Shown here: positions 9,990-19,426 of the stretch, in pieces
How the letters are laid out: each line of letters begins with the position of its first letter
Position numbering within the stretch: position 1 is the stretch's first letter
DNA from: Thermoanaerobacterium aotearoense
Lineage (GTDB): Bacteria > Bacillota > Thermoanaerobacteria > Thermoanaerobacterales > Thermoanaerobacteraceae
NCBI RefSeq assembly: GCF_009905255.1
Contig: NZ_CP047602.1
Coordinates: 620,001 to 684,000, forward strand
DNA length: 64,000 nt
Direction of reading: 5' to 3'
Made by a program: the position numbers and the translations under genes
Notes under the pieces: model-generated
Seen by the model: only the letters and a program-made list of their open reading frames with translations
Database searches by the model: none
What the model was told of the DNA's origin: nothing

Positions 9990-11088
9990 GTGTTAGCAGA
10001 TTACAAGACAGAAGTTTTAAATATGATAGATACCATAAAAGAAATGGGGGCTTCTCTTTGACATCGAAGGATTGAAAAGAGAAGTAGCAGAGATTGATAA
10101 AAAGATGTCGGAGCCTGATTTTTGGAGTGATTTAGAAAAATCTCAAGAGCTTTCAAAAAAGCAGAAAGATTTAAAAGAGATTATTTCAGAATACGAGGCG
10201 TTAGAAAAGCAGTGGGAAGATCTTCATACCCTTATCGAATTAGGGTTGGAGGAAGGGGATGAATCCCTTTCACAGGAAGTCCATGATGAGTACAAAGCCC
10301 TCTCCAAAAAGGTAAACGACATGAAGATAAAGACGCTGCTAAGCGGTCCTTACGATAAAAACAATGCCATCCTTTCTATACATGCAGGTGCAGGTGGCAC
10401 AGAAGCGCAGGATTGGACTGAGATGCTTTTGCGTATGTATATGAGGTGGGCGTCATCGAAAAATTACGATGTTGAGACGGTAGACTATTTGCCTGGCGAT
10501 GACGCCGGTGTAAAAAGTGTGACGATTATGGTAAAAGGTCCTTTCGCGTATGGATATCTTAAAAGCGAAGCAGGTGTTCATAGGTTAGTGAGGATTTCCC
10601 CGTTTGACGCGGCTGGAAGGCGACACACTTCATTTGCGCTTGTTGAAGTTTTGCCGGAGATAGACGATGACATTAAGGTGGATATAAGGCCTGAGGATTT
10701 GAAGATAGACACCTACAGGTCATCTGGTGCAGGCGGCCAGCATGTCAACAAGACAGAATCAGCCATTAGGATAACTCATCTACCTACTGGTATTATCGTA
10801 CAGTGTCAGACGGAAAGATCGCAGATGCAAAACAGGGAGACTGCGATGAAGATGCTTAAGGCAAAATTGATGGATATGATGATAAAAGAGCAGAAGGAAA
10901 AGATAGAAGATTTAAAAGGCGAGCATAAAGAAGCAGGTTGGGGAAATCAGATAAGGTCGTACGTATTTCAACCTTATACGCTGGTAAAAGACCACAGGAC
11001 GAATTTTGAGGTTGGCAATGTAAATGCTGTGATGGATGGGGAAATAGACGACTTTATCAACGCATATTTAAAGCAGAAGGTTTCATAA
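9990..11088 (+). CDS. prfB: peptide chain release factor 2 (programmed +1 frameshift)
   Basis: RF2 ends translation at UGA and UAA. I read it as two joined segments: 9990-10058 (GTG start, AGAAGGAG 8 bases upstream, 23 residues ending GASL) and 10060-11088, skipping one T at an in-frame TGA (10059-10061). The joined product is about 365 residues. The second segment has the RF2 SPF codon-recognition tripeptide in VRISPFDAAGRRH and the catalytic GGQ in SSGAGGQHVNKTES. The short N-terminal frame ends at the stop, so a start inside the second frame would give a truncated protein. Confidence 0.95.
10044..10062 (+). other. RF2 autoregulatory +1 frameshift site
   Basis: The bases CTTTGAC with an internal Shine-Dalgarno-like ATGGGGGC a few bases upstream form the classic RF2 frameshift signal. 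When RF2 is scarce the ribosome pauses at UGA, slips from CUU to UUU and continues in the +1 frame at GAC. Confidence 0.93.
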
Positions 11089-11117
11089 GGGATATCGGCA
11101 GGATATCCCTTATTTTA
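11085..11117 (+). terminator. terminator after prfB
   Basis: Stem ATAAGGGATATC with GATATCCCTTAT, loop GGCAG, then TTTT. The prfB stop codon lies in the left arm. Confidence 0.8.
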
Positions 11118-11143
11118 AACTTTAAAAATGAAGGGAAGGTTTT

Positions 11144-13282
11144 ATGGATAAGATTTCATTAACGCTTAAGCAAGAGTTTGGCCTTAAAGATTTTCAGGTA
11201 TTGAATACAATCAAACTCATTGATGAAGGAAACACCATACCTTTTATCGCAAGGTACAGGAAAGAAGCGACAGGAAGCTTGTCAGATGAAGTTTTAAGAA
11301 ATTTTTACGACAGGCTTTTGTACCTAAGAAATTTAGAGGAAAAAAAAGCCGATACGATTCGCTTGATTGATGAGCAGGGGAAGCTTACGGATGAGATAAG
11401 AGAAAAAATAGAAAATAGCAAGACACTGCAGGAAATAGATGATATCTACAGGCCTTTTAGACCAAAAAGAAGGACGAGGGCGACTGTAGCGAAAGAAAAA
11501 GGGCTTGAAGAGCTGTCAAAATTGATATCAGAAGGCAATGTCAAAGAAGGAAATCCGGATGATTATGCTTTTAAATTTTTAAATGACAAGGTGGCAACTT
11601 TAGAAGAAGCTTATCAAGGTGCTATGGATATAGTGGCAGAGGACATATCAGATGATGCAGATACGAGGAAGTACATAAGAGATACCATTTGGGAGAATGG
11701 AAGCATCGTCACAGAGAAGCTTAAAGATGAAAAATCTCCTTATGAGATGTACTACAGCTACAGAGAGTCAATTAAAAAGATACCTCCTCATAGGATTTTG
11801 GCAATAAACAGAGCTGAGAGAGAAGGGTATATTTCCGTTAAAATAGACGTAGACGATGAAAAGATAGTAAATAGATTGATTGAAGAAAATGTAAATCCTG
11901 AATCAATTTTTAGAAAATACCATGAAAATGCCGTTGTTGATTCATACAAAAGGCTAATTAGGCCATCTATAGAGAGGGAAATAAGAAATAAACTTACTGA
12001 AATTGCTGAAGATAAGGCTATAAAAGTGTTTAAGATGAACTTAAAGAGCCTCCTTTTAGAGCCGCCTGTCAAAGGATATGTTGTGATGGGGTTTGACCCG
12101 GCGTACAGGACAGGGTGCAAGATTGCCGTTGTAGATGAAACAGGGAAACTTTTAGATACCGCCACTGTTTATCCTACGCCGCCTCAAAACGATGTAGATG
12201 GAGCAAAGGCGGTTTTGAAAGACTTGATCGAGAAGTACAATGTCGGGCTTATTTCTTTAGGAAATGGGACTGCATCAAGAGAAAGCGAACTTTTTATAGC
12301 AGATCTAATCAAAGAGATGGACAGAGATTTGAAGTACGTCATAGTAAATGAGGCTGGCGCATCGGTGTACTCGGCGTCAGAGATAGGGACAGAGGAATTT
12401 CCTGACGTAAATGTAAGTCTAAGAGGTGCCATATCGATGGCGCGGAGGCTTCAAGACCCACTTGCTGAGCTTGTAAAGATCGATCCTAAGTCTATTGGAG
12501 TAGGGCAGTACCAGCACGATGTAAATCAAAAGATGCTGGGGGAAGCTTTAAATGGCGTTGTTGAAGACTGCGTAAATAGCGTAGGAGTCGACTTAAATAC
12601 TGCATCTGCATCGCTTTTAAAGTACGTAGCAGGTATCAATGGAACCATAGCGAAAAACATCGTTGAGTATCGAAATACGGTTGGCAAGTTTAGAAACAGA
12701 AACGAGCTAAAAAAAGTCAAAAGATTAGGTGATGGTACTTTTACTCAGTGTGCAGGCTTTTTAAGGATATTAAACGGAGACGACATATTCGATTCTACAG
12801 GCGTGCATCCAGAGCGTTATGAGGTATTGGAGAAGCTTCTTTTGAAGTTTGGATATGTTAAGGATAAGTTAGACACGAAAAGCTTGAGGGATTTTGCTTA
12901 TAAACTTGAGGAGTATGGACTTTTGAAGTTATCGCAAGAATATGACATAGGAGTTCCTACGCTTAATGACATTGTAAATGAATTAAAAAAACCTGGCAGA
13001 GATCCCAGAGAAGACCTTCCAAAGCCAATCTTGAGATCTGATGTGATGACGATAGATGAGCTTAAAGTGGGAATGGAATTGATGGGGACTGTAAGAAATG
13101 TCGTTGATTTTGGGTGCTTTGTAGATATAGGTGTGCATACAGATGGACTTGTGCACATATCAGAGATGTCTCAAAAGTACGTAAATCATCCTTTGGATGT
13201 GGTATCTGTAGGTGATGTAGTGAAGGTAAGAGTAATTGACGTGGATGTAGAAAGAAATAGAATATCACTTTCAATGAAATAA
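11144..13282 (+). CDS. tex: Tex-family S1 RNA-binding protein
   Basis: Tex proteins are conserved nucleic-acid-binding proteins linked to transcription processes; the exact role here is not known. The 712 residues follow the family layout: helical N-terminus with IPFIARYRKEATGSL (about 28-42), a YqgF-like domain beginning VMGFDPAYRTGCKIAVVDETG (about 315-335), helix-hairpin-helix repeats around VDLNTASASLLKYVAGI, and a C-terminal S1 domain MGTVRNVVDFGCFVDIGVH to the end. The ATG follows GAAGGGAAGG. It stands alone after the prfB terminator. Confidence 0.95.
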   Translation: MDKISLTLKQEFGLKDFQVLNTIKLIDEGNTIPFIARYRKEATGSLSDEVLRNFYDRLLYLRNLEEKKADTIRLIDEQGKLTDEIREKIENSKTLQEIDDIYRPFRPKRRTRATVAKEKGLEELSKLISEGNVKEGNPDDYAFKFLNDKVATLEEAYQGAMDIVAEDISDDADTRKYIRDTIWENGSIVTEKLKDEKSPYEMYYSYRESIKKIPPHRILAINRAEREGYISVKIDVDDEKIVNRLIEENVNPESIFRKYHENAVVDSYKRLIRPSIEREIRNKLTEIAEDKAIKVFKMNLKSLLLEPPVKGYVVMGFDPAYRTGCKIAVVDETGKLLDTATVYPTPPQNDVDGAKAVLKDLIEKYNVGLISLGNGTASRESELFIADLIKEMDRDLKYVIVNEAGASVYSASEIGTEEFPDVNVSLRGAISMARRLQDPLAELVKIDPKSIGVGQYQHDVNQKMLGEALNGVVEDCVNSVGVDLNTASASLLKYVAGINGTIAKNIVEYRNTVGKFRNRNELKKVKRLGDGTFTQCAGFLRILNGDDIFDSTGVHPERYEVLEKLLLKFGYVKDKLDTKSLRDFAYKLEEYGLLKLSQEYDIGVPTLNDIVNELKKPGRDPREDLPKPILRSDVMTIDELKVGMELMGTVRNVVDFGCFVDIGVHTDGLVHISEMSQKYVNHPLDVVSVGDVVKVRVIDVDVERNRISLSMK

Positions 13283-13316
13283 TATATGTATGATATGAAT
13301 AAATGGAGGTTTTATA

Positions 13317-14054
13317 TTGACAGCTTATGACGTTATCGGAGATGTTCACGGCTGCTATAAAGAGCTTACAGAATTAATAGATTCATTGGGCTACACATTA
13401 AAAGATGGTGTATACTTCCATAAAGATGATAGAAAGCTTGTGTTTTTAGGTGATATTACGGATAGAGGGCCTAATTCTGTAGGTGTCATTGAACTTGTGT
13501 ATAGAAATGTTAAGGCTAAAAAAGCCCTTTACACGCCTGGCAACCATTGCAACAAGCTTTACCGCTATCTTATAGGTCACAATGTGAAAATCATACATGG
13601 ATTAGAGACAACAGTAGCCGAGTTAAATGACTTAAGCGAGAAGCAAAAAAGAATAGTCATTTCACATTTTAAAGAACTTTACGAAACGGCTCCAATGTAC
13701 CTTGTTTTAGATGATGGAAAGCTTGTTGTGGCACATGCAGGAATTAAAGAAAAATACATAGGCTTTTACGGGAAATGCGTAAGGCAATTTGTCTTATATG
13801 GAGATATAACAGGTGAAAAAAATCCAGATGGCACGCCAGTAAGGCTTGACTGGGCAAAAGATTATAAAGGCAAACCGATTGTCGTATACGGACATACGCC
13901 TGTGAAAGAACCGAGATTTTTAAATAATACGGTTAATATCGATACAGGGTGCGTATTTGGAGGTAGGCTTTCTGCTTTAAGGTATCCCGAAATGGAGATC
14001 TATGATGTGACATCTTCGATGCCTTACGATGAAAGCAGATTTAGAGTCGTTTAG
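13317..14054 (+). CDS. PPP-family metallophosphoesterase, PrpE/symmetrical Ap4A hydrolase type
   Basis: The protein has the full calcineurin-like metal-binding set: [10 protein letters not shown] (residues 8-17), [12 protein letters not shown] (about 43-54), GNHCNKL (near 76), VVAHAGI (about 140-146) and VYGHTPV near residue 190. This fits PrpE-type phosphatases that cleave diadenosine tetraphosphate or act on phosphoproteins; substrate cannot be read from sequence. The start is TTG, 6 bases after GGAGGT; no ATG is better placed. It lies 34 bases after tex and 11 before the next gene. Confidence 0.85.
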   Translation: MTAYDVIGDVHGCYKELTELIDSLGYTLKDGVYFHKDDRKLVFLGDITDRGPNSVGVIELVYRNVKAKKALYTPGNHCNKLYRYLIGHNVKIIHGLETTVAELNDLSEKQKRIVISHFKELYETAPMYLVLDDGKLVVAHAGIKEKYIGFYGKCVRQFVLYGDITGEKNPDGTPVRLDWAKDYKGKPIVVYGHTPVKEPRFLNNTVNIDTGCVFGGRLSALRYPEMEIYDVTSSMPYDESRFRVV

Positions 14055-14065
14055 GAGGAAAATAG

Positions 14066-14743
14066 ATGAGGAGAAATAAAAATAAGCTTTTCGTAAATGG
14101 TTTGTTAATAGGGGCTTTTGTGTTCTTGTTTTTTTGGGTATTGTTTCGGTATGGCGATTACCTTACATACCTTTTAAAAGACCCTGCCAAGTTCGAAAAG
14201 TGGATTTTAAGCTTTGGTGCAAAAGGCGTGTTGGTGTTTATACTTATACAGGTATTACAGGTTGTAATATTTATAATACCAGGTGAAGTGGTGCAGGTAG
14301 CCGGTGGATACCTTTATGGTGCTGTTTTAGGTTCTCTTTACTCTTTGATCGGCATAACCATTGGCTCCATCTTGTGCTTTGCCATAGCAAGGTTTTTGGG
14401 ATATGAGTTTGTGAGGGGAATGATTTCAGAGGATAAGCTAAAAAAGTTTGACTACATCATAAACAACAAAAAAGGTGAGATGGGACTTTTTGTTGTATTT
14501 TTGATGCCAGGGCTTCCAAAGGATGCTTTGTCTTATGTGGCGGGATTAACACCAGTTAAATTTGTAAACTATTTTCTCATAACGGCTTTGGCTCGGCTTC
14601 CTGGAATAGTAATTTCCTCGTATATTGGTTCAAACATTGAGCATAAAAATTACTTGGTTTCTGCCGTTGTTTCAGCTATAGCGGTTCTTCTGTTCATCAT
14701 TGGGTTTTTAAATAAAGACAAGATAATCAAAAAGATAAATTAG
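14066..14743 (+). CDS. TVP38/TMEM64 (VTT domain) family membrane protein
   Basis: An integral membrane protein of 225 residues with about six hydrophobic segments. The VTT/SNARE-associated core is recognisable: IFIIPGEVVQVAGGYLYG near residue 73 and FLMPGLPKDALSYVAGL near residue 147, each a re-entrant-loop motif of the DedA/TVP38 superfamily. Family members are implicated in lipid or undecaprenyl phosphate translocation, but the role of this subgroup is uncertain. RBS GGAGGA precedes the ATG. Confidence 0.85.
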   Translation: MRRNKNKLFVNGLLIGAFVFLFFWVLFRYGDYLTYLLKDPAKFEKWILSFGAKGVLVFILIQVLQVVIFIIPGEVVQVAGGYLYGAVLGSLYSLIGITIGSILCFAIARFLGYEFVRGMISEDKLKKFDYIINNKKGEMGLFVVFLMPGLPKDALSYVAGLTPVKFVNYFLITALARLPGIVISSYIGSNIEHKNYLVSAVVSAIAVLLFIIGFLNKDKIIKKIN

Positions 14744-14756
14744 ACTTGCTACTCTG

Positions 14757-14784
14757 TTTACAATTTTTATCAGTGTAGTATAAT
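14757..14784 (+). promoter_or_regulatory. promoter for amidohydrolase-argF
   Basis: TTTACA, 16-base spacer, TATAAT, about 50 bases before the amidohydrolase start. Confidence 0.6.
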
Positions 14785-14835
14785 ATCTTTTAGGTTCTTT
14801 TCATTTGAAAAATTTTAAAGACGGGGGGTTTTACG

Positions 14836-15993
14836 ATGTATCTTTTAAAAGGCGGTAAAGTATTGACTATGGCAGGGAAAAACTATGAAAAAGCTGATGT
14901 ACTTATAGGAGATGGAAAGATATTAGATGTAGGTGAGGAAATAATAGCACCGCTTGATGCGGAAATCATAGATGTATCTGGTCTTACAGTGATGCCAGGC
15001 ATGATAGATGCTCATTGTCACTTGGGCATGTGGGAAAATGCCGTAGGGTTTGAAGGGGCAGATGGAAATGAGGAGACAGATCCTATCACACCACAGTTGC
15101 GGGCGATTGATGGCATAAACCCTATGGATAAGTATTTTCAAGAAGCGTACGAGGCAGGCGTGACTACGGCTGTCACAGGTCCTGGCAGTGCTAATGTCAT
15201 AGGTGGACAATTTGTAGCTATCAAGACTTATGGCAGACGCATCGACGACATGATAGTAAAAGAACCTGTGGCAGTTAAAGTGGCTTTTGGAGAAAATCCT
15301 AAATCTGTATACAATGAACAGCACAAGATGCCTATGACCAGGATGGGCATTGCTGCGCTGCTTAGACAGGAGCTTATAAAGGCTCAGGAGTACATGGAGG
15401 ACATGGAGAAGGATCCTTCTGATGACGAGAAAAAGCCATCAAGAGATCTGGGCCTTGAGGTTTTGGTTAAAGTATTAAAAAGAGAGATACCTTTAAAGGC
15501 ACATGCCCATAGGGCTGATGACATATTTACTGCTTTGAGGATAGCAAAAGAATTTAATGTGGACATAACCATTGACCATTGCACTGAAGGCCATCTTATC
15601 GCAGATTATCTTGTCATGGAAAATGCAAAAGTCATCGTTGGTCCGTCATTGTCTGAAAGATCAAAGGTGGAGCTTGCAAATCTTACTTTTAAGACGCCGG
15701 GTATTCTATCAAAAGCAGGGTTAGATGTAGCCATCATGACAGACCATCCTGTCATCCCGCTTAATTACTTGCCGGTTTGTGCAGGCCTTGCGGTAAGAGA
15801 AGGCATGGATGAGATGGAGGCATTAAGGGCAATTACGATAAATCCAGCTAAGATCGTCGGCATAGATGATAGAGTTGGCAGCATCGAAAAGGGAAAAGAT
15901 GCTGATATAGCTGTCTTTGATGGAAATCCAATCGAGATAAAAACCAAGACAAAATTTGTATTCATAAATGGACAATTGGTATTTAAAAGATAA
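14836..15993 (+). CDS. metal-dependent amidohydrolase (imidazolonepropionase-like)
   Basis: A 385-residue amidohydrolase-superfamily enzyme. Metal ligands are suggested by DAHCHLGMWE (about 56-65, HxH), HAHRADD near residue 223, IDHCTEGH (about 250) and the catalytic Asp in MTDHPVIPL (about 300). The N- and C-terminal strands KGGKVLTMAGKNYEKADVL and VGSIEKGKDADIAVFDGNP form the usual beta-sandwich. Substrate is unknown. It precedes the carbamoyltransferase by 26 bases, so the two are probably co-transcribed. RBS is GGGGGG. Confidence 0.85.
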   Translation: MYLLKGGKVLTMAGKNYEKADVLIGDGKILDVGEEIIAPLDAEIIDVSGLTVMPGMIDAHCHLGMWENAVGFEGADGNEETDPITPQLRAIDGINPMDKYFQEAYEAGVTTAVTGPGSANVIGGQFVAIKTYGRRIDDMIVKEPVAVKVAFGENPKSVYNEQHKMPMTRMGIAALLRQELIKAQEYMEDMEKDPSDDEKKPSRDLGLEVLVKVLKREIPLKAHAHRADDIFTALRIAKEFNVDITIDHCTEGHLIADYLVMENAKVIVGPSLSERSKVELANLTFKTPGILSKAGLDVAIMTDHPVIPLNYLPVCAGLAVREGMDEMEALRAITINPAKIVGIDDRVGSIEKGKDADIAVFDGNPIEIKTKTKFVFINGQLVFKR

Positions 15994-16019
15994 ACAGTAT
16001 TTTGAAAGGAGTAAAGTAA

Positions 16020-16961
16020 ATGGGATTTAATTTAAAAGGCAGGAGTTTATTATCTTTAAAAGATTATACGCCGCAGGAGATAAGGTATCTTCTGGACATT
16101 TCAAAGCAGGTTAAGGCGGAAAGAAAGGCAGGAATAGTTCATCAAAGGTTTTTAGGAAAGACAATCGCATTGATATTTGAAAAGCGCTCAACAAGGACGA
16201 GGTGTGCATTTGAGACAGCATTTGGCGAAGAAGGAGGACACCCGGTTTTCTTGTCGACAGATGATATTCAGCTTGGGGCGAAAGAATCCATAGAAGACAC
16301 TGCGAGAGTTCTTGGCAGGATGTTTGATGCCATCGAATTCAGAGGATACAGTCAAAGCACTGTAGAAGCACTTGTAAAGTATTCAGGCGTGCCTGTATAC
16401 AATGGACTTACAGACGAATACCATCCTACACAGGTTTTGGCTGATTTAATGACGATAGAAGAGGAGTTTGGACACTTAAAAGGCACAAAATTGGTGTTTG
16501 TCGGCGATGGAAGAAACAATATGGCAAATACGCTGGCTATCGGCTGTGCAAAAATGGGCATGGATTACGTGATTAATTCACCAAGAGAGCTTTGGCCTCA
16601 AGAGGACTACATAAATGAGATTAGAGAAATGGCTGCTGAAAATGGCGGGACATTTACTCTGACAGATGTGCCTGGAGAAGGCTTAGAAGGGGCACATGCA
16701 ATTTACACAGACGTATGGGCGTCCATGGGAGAAGAGGCAAAACAAAAAGAGAGAGAAATGCTGTTAAGGCCCTTCCAAGTGAATGATGAGCTTATGAAAA
16801 AGACAAATAGACCTGACACGATATTTTTGCACTGCCTACCTGCTGTAAAGGGACAGGAAGTAACATACGAAGTGATCGAAGGAAAACAGTCGAGGGTGTG
16901 GGACGAGGCTGAGAACAGAAAGCATACCATTAAGGCTGTCATGATAGCGACGATTCTCTAA
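16020..16961 (+). CDS. argF: ornithine carbamoyltransferase
   Basis: The enzyme joins carbamoyl phosphate and ornithine to citrulline, or runs the reverse phosphorolysis in catabolic settings. Motifs: FEKRSTRTRCAFE (carbamoyl phosphate site, about residues 52-64), DEYHPTQVLADL (about 134-145), DVWASMGEE (ornithine SMG loop) and HCLPAVKGQEV (about 270). The first two-thirds look like the E. coli ArgF/catabolic ArcB type, but the late insertion usual in that long type is missing, giving 313 residues. A carbamate kinase follows after a terminator; no arginine deiminase gene is in view, so direction of flux is open. Confidence 0.9.
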   Translation: MGFNLKGRSLLSLKDYTPQEIRYLLDISKQVKAERKAGIVHQRFLGKTIALIFEKRSTRTRCAFETAFGEEGGHPVFLSTDDIQLGAKESIEDTARVLGRMFDAIEFRGYSQSTVEALVKYSGVPVYNGLTDEYHPTQVLADLMTIEEEFGHLKGTKLVFVGDGRNNMANTLAIGCAKMGMDYVINSPRELWPQEDYINEIREMAAENGGTFTLTDVPGEGLEGAHAIYTDVWASMGEEAKQKEREMLLRPFQVNDELMKKTNRPDTIFLHCLPAVKGQEVTYEVIEGKQSRVWDEAENRKHTIKAVMIATIL

Positions 16962-16991
16962 AAAAGTCAAGGCAAATTGCCTTGACTTTTT
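16961..16991 (+). terminator. terminator after argF
   Basis: Perfect stem AAAAAGTCAAGGC with GCCTTGACTTTTT, loop AAATT; ends in a T run. Confidence 0.92.
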
Positions 16992-17063
16992 CACATACTA
17001 TTCAAATCGCGAATAAAATGATATAATGTAGAATGTCATTATTTGCATAAGTAGGAGGATACA

Positions 17064-18008
17064 ATGAAAGGGAAAGTAGTAATTGCGCTTGGGGGAAATG
17101 CACTGCAAGACAAGGATATGGTGCCTACAGCCGAATCACAATTGAATACAGTTAGAAAGACGGCTGTGTACATTGCAGACATTATAAAAGAAGGGTATTC
17201 TGTCATTGTGACACATGGAAATGGGCCACAGGTAGGAAACATCGTGATACAGAATGAGACGGCTTCTAACATAATACCAGCCATGCCTTTTGATGTTTGT
17301 GGCGCGGAAAGTCAGGGAATGATAGGATATATGATTCAGCAATGTTTAGGTGAGGTTTTTAAAGAGAAAAACATACAAAAGGATGTTGCCACTATTGTCA
17401 CACAAGTTGTGGTAGACAAAGATGATGAAGCATTCTTACATCCTACAAAACCAATAGGGCCCTTTTACTCTAAAGAAGAAGCAGAGCTATTGGAAAAGGA
17501 AAAAGGGTATCAGATGGTAGAGGACAGCGGAAGAGGATACAGGAGAGTCGTAGCATCGCCAGAGCCTAAAGAGATAGTGGAATTAAACACAATAAAGCTT
17601 TTGGAGAGAAACGGTGTTGTGGTCATAACGGCAGGTGGAGGAGGAATACCTGTAGTAAGGGAAAATGGCAGCTTAAAGGGTGTGGCGGCTGTGATAGATA
17701 AAGATTTGGCATCTGAAAAATTGGCAGAAGATTTGGATGCGGATATTTTGTTGATATTGACTGCTGTAGAAAAAGTGTACATCAACTACAAAAAGCCTGA
17801 TGAAAAGCCTCTTGATGTGATTTCAAGCCATGATATAGAGAAGTATTTAAGCGAAGGCCATTTTGCAGAAGGCTCAATGATGCCGAAAGTCAAGGCTGCA
17901 ATAAGGTTTGCCAGATCGAGAAAGGGAAGGCGGGCTATAATTACGTCTTTAGAAAGGGCTCATGATGCTTTATCAGGAAATACAGGCACTGTTGTAGTTG
18001 ACGATTAA
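17064..18008 (+). CDS. arcC: carbamate kinase
   Basis: Carbamate kinase makes ATP from carbamoyl phosphate and ADP. The 314 residues contain the amino-acid-kinase start VIALGGNALQ (about 5-14), VTHGNGPQVGN (about 50-60), VITAGGGGIPVV (near 190), and the C-terminal GSMMPKVKAAIRFA. A -10 element TATAAT at 17022-17027 and an AGGAGG ribosome site precede it, so it has its own transcription start after the argF terminator. With the upstream carbamoyltransferase it could form a citrulline-to-ATP pathway; this is inference. Confidence 0.94.
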   Translation: MKGKVVIALGGNALQDKDMVPTAESQLNTVRKTAVYIADIIKEGYSVIVTHGNGPQVGNIVIQNETASNIIPAMPFDVCGAESQGMIGYMIQQCLGEVFKEKNIQKDVATIVTQVVVDKDDEAFLHPTKPIGPFYSKEEAELLEKEKGYQMVEDSGRGYRRVVASPEPKEIVELNTIKLLERNGVVVITAGGGGIPVVRENGSLKGVAAVIDKDLASEKLAEDLDADILLILTAVEKVYINYKKPDEKPLDVISSHDIEKYLSEGHFAEGSMMPKVKAAIRFARSRKGRRAIITSLERAHDALSGNTGTVVVDD

Positions 18009-18015
18009 AAAATAC

Positions 18016-18044
18016 TTGACAAATTGATACATTTGTGACATTAT
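18016..18044 (+). promoter_or_regulatory. promoter of the riboflavin-uptake transcript
   Basis: TTGACA, 17-base spacer, CATTAT, starting 8 bases after arcC and leading into the FMN riboswitch. Confidence 0.65.
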
Positions 18045-18076
18045 AGTATTTAGAATTGAATAAACCAATGGAGAAT

Positions 18077-18197
18077 GTCTTCAGGGCAGGGTGAAATTCC
18101 CGACCGGCGGTAAGCGTAAGCGAGCCCGCGACCCGCAGATGCGGTGGACTTGGTGAGATTCCAAGGCCGACAGTAAAGTCTGGATGGAAGAAGATTT
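18077..18197 (+). promoter_or_regulatory. FMN riboswitch (RFN element)
   Basis: Conserved RFN segments appear in order: TCTTCAGGGCAGGGTGAAAT, TCCCGACCGGCGGTA, GAGCCCGCGACCC, GGTGAGATTCCAAGGCCGAC and AGTCTGGATGGAAGAAGA. FMN binding represses riboflavin genes in this family; here the target is a riboflavin transporter. Confidence 0.96.
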
Positions 18198-18213
18198 ATT
18201 TTTGTTTGCTTTC

Positions 18214-18241
18214 ATCCTGAAGATGTTTCTTCGGGATTTTT
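18214..18241 (+). terminator. FMN-riboswitch terminator
   Basis: Stem ATCCTGAAG with CTTCGGGAT (one G-U), six-base loop, T run. It lies between the aptamer and the ribU ribosome site and is the likely expression platform. Confidence 0.88.
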
Positions 18242-18260
18242 AAATTTGGAGGTGTCATTT

Positions 18261-18845
18261 ATGGAACACAGCAAGACAAAAGTGATTGTGACTGTAGGGT
18301 TGCTTTCCGCAATAGCATTTGTGCTTATGTACTTAGAGTTTCAATTGCCATTATTTCCAAGCTTCTTAAAATTTGATTTTAGCGATATACCGCCTCTTTT
18401 AGCGGCATTTGCATTAGGGCCTGTATACGGCATCTTTGTGGAGATAGTAAAAAACGTGATACATCTTCCAGTTAGCCAATCTGCAGGTATAGGAGAAGTG
18501 GCAAATTTCGTGGTAGGATCTATTTACGTATTTACTGTTGGCGTAATCTACATGAGGAATAAATCTAAAAAATCGGCGCTATTTGCCATGATTTTAGGGA
18601 CTATTGTCATGGCTATCGCAGGATCAGTATTGAACTACTATGTATTTTTGCCATTATACCAGAAGATAATGGGTTGGCCGTTAAGCGCCATCGTTGGAAT
18701 GGGAAAGGCGGTAAATAGCCATATAGTTGATTTAAAGACATTGATAGCGTACGGTATTTTCCCATTTAATATACTGAAGGGTTTTGTAATATCGCTTATA
18801 ACATTCTTAATTTACAAGAAGTTATCACCAATGTTGAAGATATAG
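18261..18845 (+). CDS. ribU: riboflavin ECF transporter S component
   Basis: RibU is the membrane substrate-binding subunit that brings riboflavin in with a shared ECF energising module, whose genes are not adjacent. I start at ATG 18261, 7 bases after GGAGGT; an in-frame TTG at 18246 overlaps that site. The 194 residues hold six hydrophobic segments and the RibU-typical block FSDIPPLLAAFALGPVYG followed by VEIVKNVIHL. The FMN riboswitch immediately upstream independently supports the substrate. Confidence 0.93.
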   Translation: MEHSKTKVIVTVGLLSAIAFVLMYLEFQLPLFPSFLKFDFSDIPPLLAAFALGPVYGIFVEIVKNVIHLPVSQSAGIGEVANFVVGSIYVFTVGVIYMRNKSKKSALFAMILGTIVMAIAGSVLNYYVFLPLYQKIMGWPLSAIVGMGKAVNSHIVDLKTLIAYGIFPFNILKGFVISLITFLIYKKLSPMLKI

Positions 18846-18851
18846 CCGATT

Positions 18852-18883
18852 AAAATAACGGACAGCGTTCCGTTATTTTTTTG
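18852..18883 (+). terminator. terminator after ribU
   Basis: Stem AAAATAACGGA with TCCGTTATTTT, short loop, followed by T residues. Confidence 0.88.
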
Positions 18884-18967
18884 CGCTTTTTTATTGGACC
18901 ATTAGGCGTTTGTTTTGTGGTATACTTGGTATATAATATTTGTATAAATTTCACGGTGGTGTTTTCA

Positions 18968-19426
18968 ATGAAAATTAATTTTAAGACAAAAAGCTTCAGT
19001 GAAACGGAAAAGATAGGGATTAAGTTAGGCAGTTTACTAAAAAGAGGAAGTATCGTGCTTATATCTGGAGATTTAGGTGTAGGTAAGACAGTTTTTACAA
19101 AAGGCATTGCCAAAGGTATGGGCATCTACGACTATATCACAAGCCCTACATTTATGATTGTAAATGAACATATAGGTGAAATTCCACTTTATCATTTTGA
19201 CGTGTACAGGATTGATGATTACAGGGAATTGTACGATATAGGCTATGAGGAGTATTTTTACGGCGACGGTGTTTGTGTCATCGAGTGGCCTGAAAAGATA
19301 ATGCCTCTCATCCCGGAGGAAAATATATTTGTACATATTTCCATGGGTGATTCTTTCGATGAGAGGATAATAGATATAGAATCACATGGTGTAAAATACG
19401 ATGAAGTGATTAAGGAGATGAAGTGA
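18968..19426 (+). CDS. tsaE: tRNA t6A biosynthesis ATPase TsaE
   Basis: TsaE is the small ATPase that works with TsaB and TsaD to place threonylcarbamoyl on A37 of ANN-decoding tRNAs. ATG 18968 is preferred: it follows GGTGGTG, and the longer frame upstream runs through a likely promoter (TTGTTT, 16 bases, TATAAT around 18912-18939). Walker A is GDLGVGKTVFTKG, then SPTFMIVNEH and HFDVYRIDD, and CVIEWPEK near the C-terminus. The 152 residues are normal. Its stop overlaps the tsaB ATG (ATGA-type junction). Confidence 0.94.
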   Translation: MKINFKTKSFSETEKIGIKLGSLLKRGSIVLISGDLGVGKTVFTKGIAKGMGIYDYITSPTFMIVNEHIGEIPLYHFDVYRIDDYRELYDIGYEEYFYGDGVCVIEWPEKIMPLIPEENIFVHISMGDSFDERIIDIESHGVKYDEVIKEMK

